From: Caballeronia sordidicola
GTDB taxonomy: Bacteria > Pseudomonadota > Gammaproteobacteria > Burkholderiales > Burkholderiaceae
Direction of reading: 5' to 3'
NCBI RefSeq assembly: GCF_000729995.1
Contig: NZ_JNFG01000022.1
Coordinates: forward strand, 1-64,000
DNA length: 64,000 bases
In this document: positions 16,828-27,600 of the stretch, in pieces
How the letters are laid out: each line of letters starts with the position of its first letter
Position numbering within the stretch: the first letter of the stretch is position 1
Notes under the pieces: model-generated
Told to the model about the DNA's origin: nothing
The model's input: the letters and a program-made list of their open reading frames with translations, nothing else
Database searches by the model: none
Program-made: the position numbers and the translations under genes

Positions 16828-17339
16828 TCACCTCGCTTACACCCGCCGATACACCGTCGGCGCTCAAGCCGCTGCAGGAGTTGCCGCTGCCCGAGCCGGT
16901 GTCGTGGGCGCCGCAAACCATCGGCTGGGCGGCGGTTGCGGTCTTGCTGTTCGTGGCGGTGGTCTGGGCCGGCTGGATCGGTTGGCGTCGATATAAAAGG
17001 GAGCGTTACCGGCGAGTGGCACTGGCGGAGTTGGTGGAAATCGAGGTGGCCTTGAACGATGCGCAATGTCGAAAGGCGGCGCTTGCCGCTATCCCGTCGC
17101 TCATCAAACGCACCTCGCTTGCTGCCGCTCCGCGCGAACGCGTCGCGGCGCTGTCCGGCGATGAATGGCTTGCGTTTCTCAAGCGCACACGAGGACGATT
17201 CGATGAACGCAGCGGCGCGCTCCTGACGCTCGTGAGCTACGCGCCCGCTGAACAAATCGCCTCGATAACACCGCTCGAAGTCGAGACCCTGGTGAGCGTC
17301 ACGCGCGACTGGATCCAGCGCCATCATGTGGAAATTTGA
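16824..17339 (+). CDS. DUF4381 family membrane protein
   Basis: A 171-residue protein with a short proline-rich N-terminus and one membrane segment at about residues 35-53 (WAAVAVLLFVAVVWAGWIG). The basic, helical cytoplasmic tail contains LAELVEIEVAL and ALSGDEWLAFLKRT. This layout and its position between DUF58 and VWA genes identify DUF4381. It probably anchors or links the MoxR/VWA assembly at the inner membrane. It overlaps DUF58 by four bases and the following VWA gene by 14 bases, so translation is likely coupled. Confidence 0.85.
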   Translation: MITSLTPADTPSALKPLQELPLPEPVSWAPQTIGWAAVAVLLFVAVVWAGWIGWRRYKRERYRRVALAELVEIEVALNDAQCRKAALAAIPSLIKRTSLAAAPRERVAALSGDEWLAFLKRTRGRFDERSGALLTLVSYAPAEQIASITPLEVETLVSVTRDWIQRHHVEI

Positions 17340-18363
17340 CTTCCCGTGGATGTTTTTGCTGCTGCCCTTGCCCGCCTTCGTGTGGTGGCTGGTGCCTGCA
17401 TGGCGCGCAACGACCTCGGCGATCCGCATGCCGTTTTTCCACGAAATGGCGCAAGCGGCGGGCGAGCAGCCGGCGCCCGGCGGCGTCCGTTTGCGCCGCA
17501 ACGTACTGCAGCGTTTGATGATGCCGGTGCTGTGGATCTTGCTCGTGACCGCCTCTGCAAAACCTGTGTTCGTCGAGCCACCTGTCACTCGCGACGAACC
17601 GGCTCGCGACCTCATGCTGGCGATCGACCTGTCTCAATCGATGAGCACGCGTGACTTCGTGAATCCGAAAACCGGCGAGCGCATGGATCGGCTGACTGCG
17701 GTCAAACAGGTGGTCAGGCACTTCGTGGCGAAGCGCAAAGGGGACCGAATTGGGGTGGTGGTGTTTGGCGAGGCGGCATATCCGCAAGCGCCTCTGACGC
17801 TGGATCACGACAGCGTGCTTTTGCTGCTGAACCAGATGCAGATCGGCATGGCCGGTCCGCGTACGGCGATAGGCGATGCCATCGGCCTGACCGTGAAGCT
17901 GATGGAGAATTCGCCGGCTCAGGAGAAGGTGTTGATACTGTTGACCGATGGCAATGACACGGCCAGCGCCATCCCACCCGATCGTGCCGCAGACATCGCG
18001 AAGAACAACAAGCTGGTGATTCACACGGTCGGTATCGGCGACCCGAGTGCAACGGGTGAAGACAAGGTCGACCTGGACGCGTTGCAGCACATCTCCGATA
18101 TAACGGGCGGGCGCTCGTTCCATGCGTTGGGCAACCCGCAGGAACTCGCAGATGTTTACACGACGCTCGACAAGATGACGCCCGAGAAAGTGAAGCGCGA
18201 AATCTATCGTCCGCAACGTGATTTTTTCTGGATACCGCTTGCCATTGCGCTGTCGATCCTGACGCTGTATCACTGCCTTGCGTTGCTAATCGCCGTGCTT
18301 CGTGCACCGCGAAAACAAGAGTCAAAGTCCATGGAGATCCAGGGAGTGGGCCATGGAAATTGA
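17326..18363 (+). CDS. VWA domain membrane protein (BatA-like)
   Basis: The 345-residue product has a hydrophobic N-terminal segment (about 7-25), a second at about 63-78, a von Willebrand A domain at about 93-285, and a C-terminal membrane segment at about 303-328. The MIDAS is intact: DLSQS (Asp101, Ser103, Ser105), then the Thr in GPRTAIGDAIGL, then LLTDGND. It therefore should bind a divalent metal and a partner. This is the BatA layout of aerotolerance-type operons. It overlaps the genes on both sides. Confidence 0.88.
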   Translation: MWKFDFPWMFLLLPLPAFVWWLVPAWRATTSAIRMPFFHEMAQAAGEQPAPGGVRLRRNVLQRLMMPVLWILLVTASAKPVFVEPPVTRDEPARDLMLAIDLSQSMSTRDFVNPKTGERMDRLTAVKQVVRHFVAKRKGDRIGVVVFGEAAYPQAPLTLDHDSVLLLLNQMQIGMAGPRTAIGDAIGLTVKLMENSPAQEKVLILLTDGNDTASAIPPDRAADIAKNNKLVIHTVGIGDPSATGEDKVDLDALQHISDITGGRSFHALGNPQELADVYTTLDKMTPEKVKREIYRPQRDFFWIPLAIALSILTLYHCLALLIAVLRAPRKQESKSMEIQGVGHGN

Positions 18364-19942
18364 CCTGACCGCATTTCATTTTCTGCGGCCTCACTGGTTA
18401 TGGTTGCTCGTCCCGGCTGTGCTGTTGCCCGTATTCTGGTTTCGGCGCAATAGTGTGCGGGCTCGCTGGCGCAACATCATCGACCCTTTGCTGCTCGAAC
18501 ATCTGATAGTCGGCGATACCGCACGACGGCGCATTCAACCGGTCCATACGCTGGCACTTCTTATCGGCATCGGAGCGATTGCTGTTGCCGGACCAACCTG
18601 GCAGCAGGAACGCCCGCCGTTCAATCAGGACAAGGCGCCGCTTGTGATTGTCCTTGAACTCGCCCATTCGATGGACGCCACCGATGTCGCGCCTACGCGT
18701 CTCGAGCGTGCCAAACAAAAGGTGCTGGATCTGGCGGCCGCGCGCAAGGGGGCGCGAACCGGGCTCGTGGTGTTTGCTTCAACGGGGCATCTCGTCGTGC
18801 CGCCAACCGAGGACGCGGCCATGCTTCAGTTGTACTTGCCGGCACTGGCGCCATCGCTGATGCCGCATGACGGCAAGAATGCGAACGCAGGCCTCGACAT
18901 TGCCGAGCAGCTGTTGGAGAAAGACCCGGTGGCCGGGACCATCGTTTTTATCAGCGACGGGTTCGACCAGAACCAGACGGATGCATTCGTACAGAAGGCA
19001 AAACAATCTCATCATCAACTGCTGTGGCTTGCTGTTGGCACGGAGAACGGTGGCGCCATTCTCGGCCCGAACGGAACCATCGCGATGGATGCAGAGGGCC
19101 ATCCGCTGATGGGTACGTTCGACGCCGATGGCATACGCAAAGTAGCGCATGACGCTGGCATTCCGCTTGCCAGCGTGCGCGCAGACGACGATGACGTCGC
19201 GTGGGTTCAACGTCGTGCGCAAAATTGGCTGGCTGAGGTGGATGAATCGAAACGCGCGCCTCGCTGGAAGGAGACGGGCTACTGGCTGGTGATGCTGTTG
19301 CTGATGCTCGCGCTCTGGGGTTTCCGCAAGGGCTGGACCGTGAAATGGCTGCCTGTCGTGTTGATCTCGCTGGTCGCAAGCGCGACGCCTCGCGAGGCGC
19401 AAGCGGCTTCATGGAACTGGGTGGATCTGTTTGCCACACACGATCAGCAAGGTCGCTGGGAGTTCGAACGCGGTGACTTCAACGCAGCGGCGCAACGTTT
19501 CGATGACCCGCTTTGGAAAGGCCGCTCGTTGTATCTCGCGGGCAACTACGCAGGTGCGCTGGAAGCGTTCTCGCGGCTAAAGACTGCTCAGGCTTATTTC
19601 TACATGGGCAACACGCTGGCGCATCTTGAAGACTACCCGTCGGCTATCAAGGCATTCGACAATGCACTAGCGCTTCAACCCGGATTGCGCGCAGCAGCGA
19701 TCAACCGGGATCTGATGAAGAAACTCATCGCGCAGCCTAAGCAGGAACCTCAAAAGGACGAAGAGGATGAAGAGTCGGACGAGGTGAAAATAGAAAAAAA
19801 GAAGGGTAAGGTGGAACAGAGCACGATCATTATGGAGCCTTCCGAGGACGTATGGATGCGCAACCTGAGCACATCGCCGGCTGCATTCTTACATCGACGA
19901 TTCGAGCAGGAGTCGGACGAAAATAGTGCGGGTGCGCCATGA
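18353..19942 (+). CDS. VWA-TPR membrane protein (BatB/BatC-like)
   Basis: Read from ATG 18353 (ribosome site AGGGAGTGGGCC), the 529-residue product has membrane segments near 14-30 and 64-80, and a VWA domain at about 95-285. A further membrane region lies at about 305-350, and TPR-like repeats at about 390-470 (GRSLYLAGNYAGALEAFSRL, FYMGNTLAHLEDYPSAIKAF). A charged Glu/Lys tail ends it. The MIDAS position reads ELAHS (102-106) instead of DxSxS, so metal binding there is doubtful. It combines the BatB and BatC roles in one chain. Confidence 0.85.
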   Translation: MEIDLTAFHFLRPHWLWLLVPAVLLPVFWFRRNSVRARWRNIIDPLLLEHLIVGDTARRRIQPVHTLALLIGIGAIAVAGPTWQQERPPFNQDKAPLVIVLELAHSMDATDVAPTRLERAKQKVLDLAAARKGARTGLVVFASTGHLVVPPTEDAAMLQLYLPALAPSLMPHDGKNANAGLDIAEQLLEKDPVAGTIVFISDGFDQNQTDAFVQKAKQSHHQLLWLAVGTENGGAILGPNGTIAMDAEGHPLMGTFDADGIRKVAHDAGIPLASVRADDDDVAWVQRRAQNWLAEVDESKRAPRWKETGYWLVMLLLMLALWGFRKGWTVKWLPVVLISLVASATPREAQAASWNWVDLFATHDQQGRWEFERGDFNAAAQRFDDPLWKGRSLYLAGNYAGALEAFSRLKTAQAYFYMGNTLAHLEDYPSAIKAFDNALALQPGLRAAAINRDLMKKLIAQPKQEPQKDEEDEESDEVKIEKKKGKVEQSTIIMEPSEDVWMRNLSTSPAAFLHRRFEQESDENSAGAP

Positions 19943-21273
19943 AAATATTCGCGTTCGTTCTTTTGATCTTCATGTGGCTGATGTCAGGCTCAGCCTTGGC
20001 GCAAGGTGCACCGCAGCTATTGGTGCGCGCGCATATCGAGCCGTCTGGGACGGTCGTGGCGGGAACCGAAGTCAAACTCATTGTGGATTGCCTGACGACA
20101 ACGTGGTTCACCGAGGCGCCGAACTGGCCGCTATATACGGTGCCGAATGCAATCGTCAATCTGCCGGACGAGCAAGCCGAGAATCTGCATGAAGTCATTA
20201 ACGGCGTGAGTTGGTACGGCGTGAGCAGGGCGTATCGGGTCGTCCCTCAGACAGCCGGAGCGTTCGAGATCCCTTCGTTTGCAATTACGATGTACCCGGG
20301 CGGAACGAATTCCTCGGCTACCTTAACGACACCGGCGCTAAGACTCGTTGCTACGGTTCCCGCCGGAGCGGAAGGCATGAGCGTTTTCTTTCCGACGCAA
20401 AAGCTCAGCGCAAAGCAGACGATCGAGCCGTCGCCCAATGATCTTAAAGTGGGCGGCGCGCTGACTCGCACCATTACTCAAACGGCAGCGGGAACCGAGT
20501 CGATGTTGATTCCCCCCGTTAACTTCGGCGATGTTGACGGGCTTAAGCGCTACCCAAAACCGTCCGGGACAAAGAACATCATGCAGGATCGGGCGGGATT
20601 GGTCGCGGGCGAACGCACGGACACCGTGACTTACGTGATCAACCGCAGCGGGAGATTCAAACTTCCGCCGGTGACCATTGAATGGTGGAACACGGCGACA
20701 CAAAGACGAGAAAAAATCGTGGTGTCGGCCGTGAGTTTTTCGGCGGCGACTGCCAAGGAAAAGCCGCTCTTTGATATTCCTCTCGATGCATTGTCTAAAG
20801 GCGGTGCACATCGGATCATTGTTATCGACCGGTCACGAGCGCTGATTGCTGTCCTGAGTTTGGCTTTCCTGTTAGCAATGATCTGGGCCTATCCCAGGCT
20901 GGCGTCTCGCTGCAAGCAGGCTAAGCGCGTTTGGGTCTCTGCACGGAACCGCTACGCCGAAGGAGAAGCGCCGGCGTGGCGGGTTTTCCATGCCGCTGCG
21001 CGCAACGGGCCTTTGCCGCGTGTTATTCCGGCGCTGTATCGCTGGATGGACAAGAGCCCCGATTTCAAGCATCCGGCACGAATAGACGGCCTCGATTCTT
21101 CCGCCGACCCTGAGCTTAGGGAGTTAGCAGACACAGTCGCGACACATTACTCGGATAGCCCCGACGCTAACCTCGACTGGAACAAAGTGGAACGAGCGCT
21201 GCGCAGGGCGGCCACGCGTGCGCGTAAAAAGCGCAATACGCAGTCACCGCTTCCGCCGCTTAACCAGTATTAA
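19939..21273 (+). CDS. BatD-like exported/membrane protein
   Basis: The 444-residue product has a signal peptide ending SALA. Two or more beta-sandwich domains follow (about 25-280), with LLVRAHIEPSGTVVAGTEVKLIVD and later RTITQTAAGTESMLIPP. A membrane segment lies at about 293-315, then a basic cytoplasmic helical tail. This matches BatD-type proteins (oxygen-tolerance family), which hold the periplasmic arm of MoxR/VWA systems. It is the last gene of the operon, overlapping the previous stop by four bases. Confidence 0.85.
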   Translation: MKIFAFVLLIFMWLMSGSALAQGAPQLLVRAHIEPSGTVVAGTEVKLIVDCLTTTWFTEAPNWPLYTVPNAIVNLPDEQAENLHEVINGVSWYGVSRAYRVVPQTAGAFEIPSFAITMYPGGTNSSATLTTPALRLVATVPAGAEGMSVFFPTQKLSAKQTIEPSPNDLKVGGALTRTITQTAAGTESMLIPPVNFGDVDGLKRYPKPSGTKNIMQDRAGLVAGERTDTVTYVINRSGRFKLPPVTIEWWNTATQRREKIVVSAVSFSAATAKEKPLFDIPLDALSKGGAHRIIVIDRSRALIAVLSLAFLLAMIWAYPRLASRCKQAKRVWVSARNRYAEGEAPAWRVFHAAARNGPLPRVIPALYRWMDKSPDFKHPARIDGLDSSADPELRELADTVATHYSDSPDANLDWNKVERALRRAATRARKKRNTQSPLPPLNQY

Positions 21274-21370
21274 AGTTTTGCGCTTAACGTGGCTGTGGTT
21301 CGCTAAGCTAAGAATAACCCCTTAACTTAGGGCTTTATCTGCAATCGAGCGCTGAGCTATACTTGCCGTC

Positions 21371-21736
21371 GTGAAAATCCTGCGTACCTTGTTCGTCTTG
21401 TGGCTTTGCGCGATGCTGCCCTTAACGGGGCTGGCAGCTAGCGGTTCGGCCGGACAATGTCCGATGCAGTCCATGACCCACGACTCGGGCAGCATGATGT
21501 CCGCGGCCATGCCCGACTGCGAATCGATGGCAACGCTAGCCGGTCAGGACAGCAAGTCGAAAGACACGCCATGCAAGATGACCGTGCAGTGTCAGATCGG
21601 CTGCATGAGCATTCCCGTGTCGGCTCCGGCCATTGTCCGCAGTGCCGGCGCTTATCGGCCGATGTTCTTTCACTATACCCAGTCGCTGTTTGTCCGCGAG
21701 CCTGACGGCCTGTGGAAACCTCCTCGCGCGCTCTAA
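21371..21736 (+). CDS. small exported Met/Cys-rich protein of the copper operon
   Basis: The 121-residue product starts at GTG 21371 and has a signal peptide MKILRTLFVLWLCAMLPLTG. The mature part is rich in Met and Cys: CPMQSMTHDSGSMMSAAMPDC, then CKMTVQCQIGCMS. These are typical soft-metal ligands. It lies 93 bases before the outer-membrane factor of a Cu/Ag efflux operon. Similar small proteins precede cus/czc-type operons and are thought to bind metal in the periplasm or assist resistance. The exact family is not recognised. Confidence 0.7.
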   Translation: MKILRTLFVLWLCAMLPLTGLAASGSAGQCPMQSMTHDSGSMMSAAMPDCESMATLAGQDSKSKDTPCKMTVQCQIGCMSIPVSAPAIVRSAGAYRPMFFHYTQSLFVREPDGLWKPPRAL

Positions 21737-21829
21737 CTCCCTTCGTCACCAGTTCGCCGCTTTAGCGGCGAGGTCGTCCTGCATCCAGGACGTGATTCCC
21801 TATGGGATTCGACCGTTTGGGGTTGAGAA

Positions 21830-23125
21830 ATGCATTCATCTATTACCGCGCCGGTATTCCGGCGTGGATGCGCGCGTGCGCCCGCGCTAGCCTTATTTTT
21901 ATTCCTTCTTAGCGGCGGCGCAGCGGTTAAGGCGCAGGAAAGCGCCTTGACGCTGGACGCTGCGCTGTTATCGGCGACTGATCGTTCAGCCTCCATGCAG
22001 GCGGCGCAATCGTCCGTTCGCGCAAGCTCGCAGGCCGCTGTTCGAGCCGGCCAGTTACCCGACCCAACGCTCAAAGCTGGCGTGGATAACCTGCCCATCA
22101 ACGGGTCGCAGCGATTCACCATCGGCCAGGATTTCATGACGATGCGGCGCATCGGCATCGAACAGGAATGGGTGTCGCCGGAAAAGCGCCGTCTGCGCAC
22201 TGAGCTGGCTAATCAGGAAGTCGACCGCGAACGTTCGGGTTATCTCGCTCAGCTAGTCAACGTGCGCGAGCAGACGGCAACCGCGTGGCTCAACGCGGCA
22301 TACGCGAAAAAAGCGCTCTCGCTGCAGCAGGAGCTGGCGGATCACATGGCGCACGAGCTATCGGCGACGCAAGCGTCTTATCGCGGCGCCAAAGCCAGTG
22401 CTACCGATGTGACCCAGGCGCAGCTCATGCTCGCGCAGACCCGGGACCAGTTGCTCAAGGCGCAGCAATCGCTTCAGACGGCGCTCATTGGCTTGTCTCG
22501 ATGGACGGCCGCACCCGTCCCCGATGTCTCCGGCGAGCCGCCTGCGCCGGAGTCGGTGGTTGCATCGCTGCCGCCTGAAGAGCTTCAGCGTGTCGAGCCT
22601 GCGCTGATCAATGCGTCGTCGGAGATAGGGGTCGCTGACGCCGACACTGCCGTCGCCCATAGCAATCGCAGCCCGAACTGGACCTGGGAGGTCGCGTACC
22701 AGCAACGGGGTGGCCAGTACTCGAACATGGTGTCGGTCGGCGTCAGCATTCCCATCCCGCTGAACAGGAGGGATCGGCAAGATCGCGATACCGCCGAGAA
22801 GGCCGAGTTGGGCACGAAGGCGCGCTTGATGTACGAAGACGCGCAGCGTCAAGTCGATGCCGATATCCGCAACCTCTCGTCCACGCTCGCCAGTGGGCGC
22901 GAGCGTATCGCCAACCTGAACGCATCGCTGTTGCCTGCAGCAGACCAGCGCTTGCAGCTATCGACAGCGGCTTATAGAGCCGGCATCGGGTCGCTAGCCG
23001 ATACCTTCGCTGCCCGGCGCGCCGTGCTCGACGCACGCCTGCAAGTGCTCGATCTCCAGCGCGACGTATCGCTCACCTGGGCTCAACTCGAGTACCAGGT
23101 CGTGCCGCCTTCCATGACCTACTGA
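21830..23125 (+). CDS. cusC: TolC-type outer-membrane factor of Cu/Ag efflux (CusC-like)
   Basis: The 431-residue product has a signal peptide ending near VKAQES. It then shows two outer-membrane-efflux repeats of long coiled helices, for example LDAALLSATDRSASMQAAQSS and the later LNASLLPAADQRLQLSTAAYRAGIGSLAD. This is the TolC/CusC family, which forms the outer-membrane channel of tripartite RND pumps. The adaptor gene follows after 13 bases and the pump after that. There is no obvious lipobox, unlike E. coli CusC. Confidence 0.88.
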   Translation: MHSSITAPVFRRGCARAPALALFLFLLSGGAAVKAQESALTLDAALLSATDRSASMQAAQSSVRASSQAAVRAGQLPDPTLKAGVDNLPINGSQRFTIGQDFMTMRRIGIEQEWVSPEKRRLRTELANQEVDRERSGYLAQLVNVREQTATAWLNAAYAKKALSLQQELADHMAHELSATQASYRGAKASATDVTQAQLMLAQTRDQLLKAQQSLQTALIGLSRWTAAPVPDVSGEPPAPESVVASLPPEELQRVEPALINASSEIGVADADTAVAHSNRSPNWTWEVAYQQRGGQYSNMVSVGVSIPIPLNRRDRQDRDTAEKAELGTKARLMYEDAQRQVDADIRNLSSTLASGRERIANLNASLLPAADQRLQLSTAAYRAGIGSLADTFAARRAVLDARLQVLDLQRDVSLTWAQLEYQVVPPSMTY

Positions 23126-23138
23126 CAGTGAGAACACG

Positions 23139-24623
23139 ATGAACAAGAAACTTATGACGCTCGCTGTCATTGCGGCAGTGGCGTTGCTTGCCTCGGGGTA
23201 TGTGGCCGGAACATGGCATGCCAATACAACGTTGACCACAACGGCAACCTCGTCAGCCAGTGAAAAAGAGCCCGGCCGCAAAGTGCTCTATTGGCACGAT
23301 CCCATGATGCCGAACCAGCACTTCGATAAACCCGGCAAGTCGCCCTTCATGAACATGCAACTGGAACCCGTATTCGCGGATGAGGGCGCGTCGAGCGGCG
23401 TGAAGATCGACCCGGGTCTTCAGCAGAACCTCGGCATTAGATACGCCACTGCACGTCGAGTCGATGTAGCGTCCGGCTTCGAGGCCGTCGGTACAACGCA
23501 GTTCGATGAGTCGCTGGCCGATGTGGTTCAGTCGCGCGTGACGGGTTACATCGACCGCTTGTATGCGAATGCGCCGATGCAACGTGTGTCCAAAGGCGCT
23601 CCGATTGCGTCGCTGTTTGTACCGGACTGGCTGGCGCCTCAAGAGGAATACCTGGCGCTCAAGCGAAGCGGCATGGACGACGCCATGCTCGCGGCATCGC
23701 GCGAACGCATGCGCGCTTTGTCGATACCGGATGCGGTCGTGGCCAACCTTGATCGCACTGGCCGTGTGCAGACGCACGTCACGTTGCCAGCGCCGGCGGC
23801 CGGCGTGGTCACTGAACTGAATGTCCGCGATGGCGCGATGGTCGCGCCCGGCCAGACGCTCGCCAAGGTCGCGGGCTTGAGCACGTTATGGCTCGTGATC
23901 GATGTGCCCGAAGCGCTGGCGTTGCAAGTCAAGGCAGGCATGAGCGTCGATGCCGTGTTTGCAGGAGATACCACGCAGCATTTCACCGGACACATTCGCG
24001 AAGTCCTGCCGGGGATCAGTACCGGCAGCCGTACCTTGCAAGCGCGCCTTGCCATCGATAACAAGGATCTAGCGCTCACTCCCGGCATGCTCATGCGCGC
24101 GCGTATAGGCGGGGCGACGACGGCGTCGAGGCTGGTCGTACCGTCCGAGGCGGTGATCACGACCGGCAAGCGCTCGATCGTGATTGTGAAGCAAGCAGAT
24201 GGCCGCCTTCAGCCCGTTAGCGTGACGACCGGCAACGACTCGGGAAGCGATACCGAAGTGCTGAGCGGTTTAAGCGAAGGGGAACAGGTGGTCGCGTCGG
24301 GTCAGTTCCTGATCGATTCTGAAGCGAGTCTCAAGTCTGTCCTTCCAAGGCTTGAGGCTGCTGGCTCGGCGAGCAATACGGCTGCTGCGGCTCAGACCTA
24401 CCAGACGACGGGCAAGGTCGAAGCGGTGACCAGCCACGACATCACCTTCTCACATCAGCCTGTGCCGGCCTTAGGCTGGGGCGCGATGACCATGGCATTC
24501 AACAAGCCTTCCGCAACCGCATTCCCCGACGTAAAAACCGGCGAAACAGTGCACTTCGCGTTCAAGCAATCCGACGATGGATACGAACTGACGAAGGTCG
24601 AACCAATGGGAGGTGGTAAATGA
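23139..24623 (+). CDS. cusB: RND periplasmic adaptor with fused CusF domain (CusB-like)
   Basis: The 494-residue product has an N-terminal membrane/signal segment (about 5-25). A heavy-metal-binding domain follows at about 49-80 ([23 protein letters not shown]). The adaptor core holds the barrel-sandwich and beta-barrel parts ([25 protein letters not shown]). A C-terminal CusF-like domain occupies about 412-490, with [17 protein letters not shown]. The His, Trp and two Met ligands of CusF are all kept in that tail. It links CusA to CusC in the periplasm and passes Cu(I) or Ag(I) to the pump. Its TGA overlaps the cusA ATG. Confidence 0.92.
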   Translation: MNKKLMTLAVIAAVALLASGYVAGTWHANTTLTTTATSSASEKEPGRKVLYWHDPMMPNQHFDKPGKSPFMNMQLEPVFADEGASSGVKIDPGLQQNLGIRYATARRVDVASGFEAVGTTQFDESLADVVQSRVTGYIDRLYANAPMQRVSKGAPIASLFVPDWLAPQEEYLALKRSGMDDAMLAASRERMRALSIPDAVVANLDRTGRVQTHVTLPAPAAGVVTELNVRDGAMVAPGQTLAKVAGLSTLWLVIDVPEALALQVKAGMSVDAVFAGDTTQHFTGHIREVLPGISTGSRTLQARLAIDNKDLALTPGMLMRARIGGATTASRLVVPSEAVITTGKRSIVIVKQADGRLQPVSVTTGNDSGSDTEVLSGLSEGEQVVASGQFLIDSEASLKSVLPRLEAAGSASNTAAAAQTYQTTGKVEAVTSHDITFSHQPVPALGWGAMTMAFNKPSATAFPDVKTGETVHFAFKQSDDGYELTKVEPMGGGK

Positions 24624-27600
24624 TCGCGCGACTCATTCGCTGGTCTATCCAGAACCGTTTCCTGGTCCTGCTTGCGACCGTCCTGATCACGGGCTGGGGT
24701 GTTTATTCGCTGACTCAAACACCGCTCGATGCGCTTCCCGATCTATCGGATACGCAGGTCATCATCAAGGCATCGTATCCAGGCAAAGCGCCGCAGGTGG
24801 TTGAAGATCAGGTGACGTATCCGTTGACGACAACGCTTCTCGGCGTGCCGGGCGCGAAAACGATTCGCGCCTACTCCTCGTTCGGCGATGCATTTGTCTA
24901 CGTCCTCTTCGACGACAAGACCGATCAATATTGGGCACGTTCACGCGTGCTCGAATACCTGAATCAGGTGCAGAGCAGGCTGCCTCAGGGCGCAAGCGTT
25001 TCCCTCGGACCCGATGCAACCGGCGTTGGCTGGGTCTATGAATATGCGCTCGTCGATCGCACCGGCAAGCACGATCTTGGTCAGCTTCGTGCGCTGAACG
25101 ACTGGTTCCTCAAGTTCGAACTGAAGGCCGTTCCCGATGTGTCGGAGGTAGCGTCTATCGGAGGAATGGTGCGGCAGTATCAGGTCGTGCTCGATCCGGA
25201 CAAGCTTCGCGCCTATGGCATTACGCAAACGACCGTGACGGATGCACTGAAGAAGGCGAACCAGGAGTCGGGCGGGTCTGTGGTCGAGCTGGCGGAGTCC
25301 GACTACATGGTGCGGTCGTCGGGGTATCTGCATTCACTCGATGACTTCCGTAACGTCGTCTTGCGCACCAACGACGCAGGGACACCCGTGTTGCTCGGCG
25401 ACGTTGCACGCATCCAGATCGGACCCGAAATGCGGCGCGGCATTGCCGAGCTGAACGGTGAGGGCGAGGTCGCCGGCGGCGTGATCGTGATGCGCTCCGG
25501 CAAGAATGCGCTCACGACCATCGAGGCCGTGAAAGCGAAACTCGATACGCTGAAGAAGTCGCTGCCGCCCGGTGTCGAGATCGTCACGACCTACGACAGA
25601 TCGAAGCTGATCGAACGCGCTGTGAGCAATCTGCGAGACAAACTGATTGAGGAGTTTGTCATCGTCGGCCTGGTCTGTGCGCTGTTTTTGTTCCATCTGC
25701 GAAGCGCTTTTGTCGCCATCCTGTCGTTGCCGCTGGGTGTGCTCGCAGCATTTATTGTGATGCGCTATCAGGGTGTCAACGCGAACCTGATGTCGCTCGG
25801 CGGCATTGCGATTGCGATCGGCGCAATGATCGACGCCGCTATTGTGATGATCGAAAACGCACACAAGCATCTGGAAGCTTTTGACCACGTGCATCCGGAT
25901 CAACCGATCACCGCATCCCAGCGGTGGGAACTCATCGCGACATCGGCGGCAGAGGTCGGGCCGGCGCTGTTCTTCTCGCTGCTTATCATCACGATGTCGT
26001 TCATCCCCGTGTTCTCGCTTGAGGGCCAGGAGGGGAAGTTGTTCTCACCGCTGGCGTTCACCAAGAGCTACACGATCGCAGCGGCTGCGCTGTTGTCCGT
26101 CACGCTGGTGCCGGTGCTGATGGGCTATTTCATCAGGGGCCGCATTCCGAACGAGAACGCCAATCCGATCAACCGCGTGCTGATCCGTTTGTATCGGCCA
26201 TTGCTTGAAGCAACGCTGCGCCGGCCGTGGGCTGCAATTGGCATTGCGGTCATTGCGCTTGTGCTTACGTTGATTCCATTGTCGCGACTAGGCGGCGAAT
26301 TTTTGCCGCCGCTTGATGAAGGCGATCTTCTCTACATGCCGACCGCGCTGCCCGGTATCTCGGCGGAGAAAGCGTCGGAGCTATTGCAGCAGACCGACCG
26401 GCTGATCAAGACGGTGCCTGAAGTCGCGACTGTATTCGGCAAATCCGGGAGAGCTGATACGGCGACCGACCCCGCACCGCTGGAGATGTTCGAGACCACC
26501 ATCCAGTTCAAGCCGCGCAGTCAGTGGCGGCCCGGCATGACGCCGGAGAAGCTGGTCGATGAACTGGACCGGAGGGTGAAGGTGCCGGGCTTGTCGAACG
26601 TGTGGGTGCCACCGATACGCAACCGTCTTGACATGCTGTCGACCGGCATCAAGACCCCGGTGGGCGTGAAGATTTCGGGCGGCGACCTTGGCGTGATCGA
26701 CTCCATAGCAACGCAAGTGGAAGCCGTGGTCAAGACAGTCCCGGGTGTCTCTTCCGCGCTCGCGGAGCGCTTGAATGGTGGGCGTTATATCGATGTCGAT
26801 ATCGATCGCCTGAAAGCTGCGAGGTACGGACTCGCTATTGCGGATATCCAGTCAGTTGTTTCATCGGCGGTGGGCGGGGAGAACGTGGGCGAAGTCATTG
26901 ATGGGCGTCAGCGCTTTCCCATCAATGTCCGGTATCCGCGCGACGTTCGCGACTCGCTCGAGAATCTGCGGCGCCTGCCGGTTGTCACGGAGCGGGGCGC
27001 GCAGATCATGCTCGGCGATGTCGCTGCGCTGAAGATCGCCGATGGACCTCCGATGATTCGCAGCGAGAACGCGCGGCTTGCGGGCTATGTGTACGCCGAT
27101 ATCCGCGACACGGACCTGCAGTCGGCGGTGACAGCAATGCAGCGGGTCGTCACGGAGAAAGTGGTTCTTCCAGCGGGTTATTCGATCGCGTGGTCAGGTC
27201 AGTTCGAGTATCTGGAACGTGCATCGGCGACGCTGCGTACCGTGATCCCCGTCACGCTCGTGATCATCTTCGTGCTGCTGTTCCTGACCTTTAATTCGGC
27301 CGCTGATGCGTTGCTGCTGATGTCGACGGTTCCGTTCGCTCTGGTCGGCGGGTTCTGGCTGATATGGGCGCTGGGTCACGCGGTGTCGGTGGCAACCGCG
27401 GTTGGATTCATCGCATTGGCTGGTGTGGCGGCGGAGTTCGGCGTGGTGATGTTGTTGTATCTGAAACGCGCGCTTGAGCATCGGCTTGACGCCGGGGCTG
27501 TACTAACCGAGGCGCTGCTCTTCGACGCCATCCGCGAAGGCGCCGTACTGCGCGTGCGGCCGAAAGCAATGACCGTAGCCGTGGTCCTGGCGGGTCTCAT

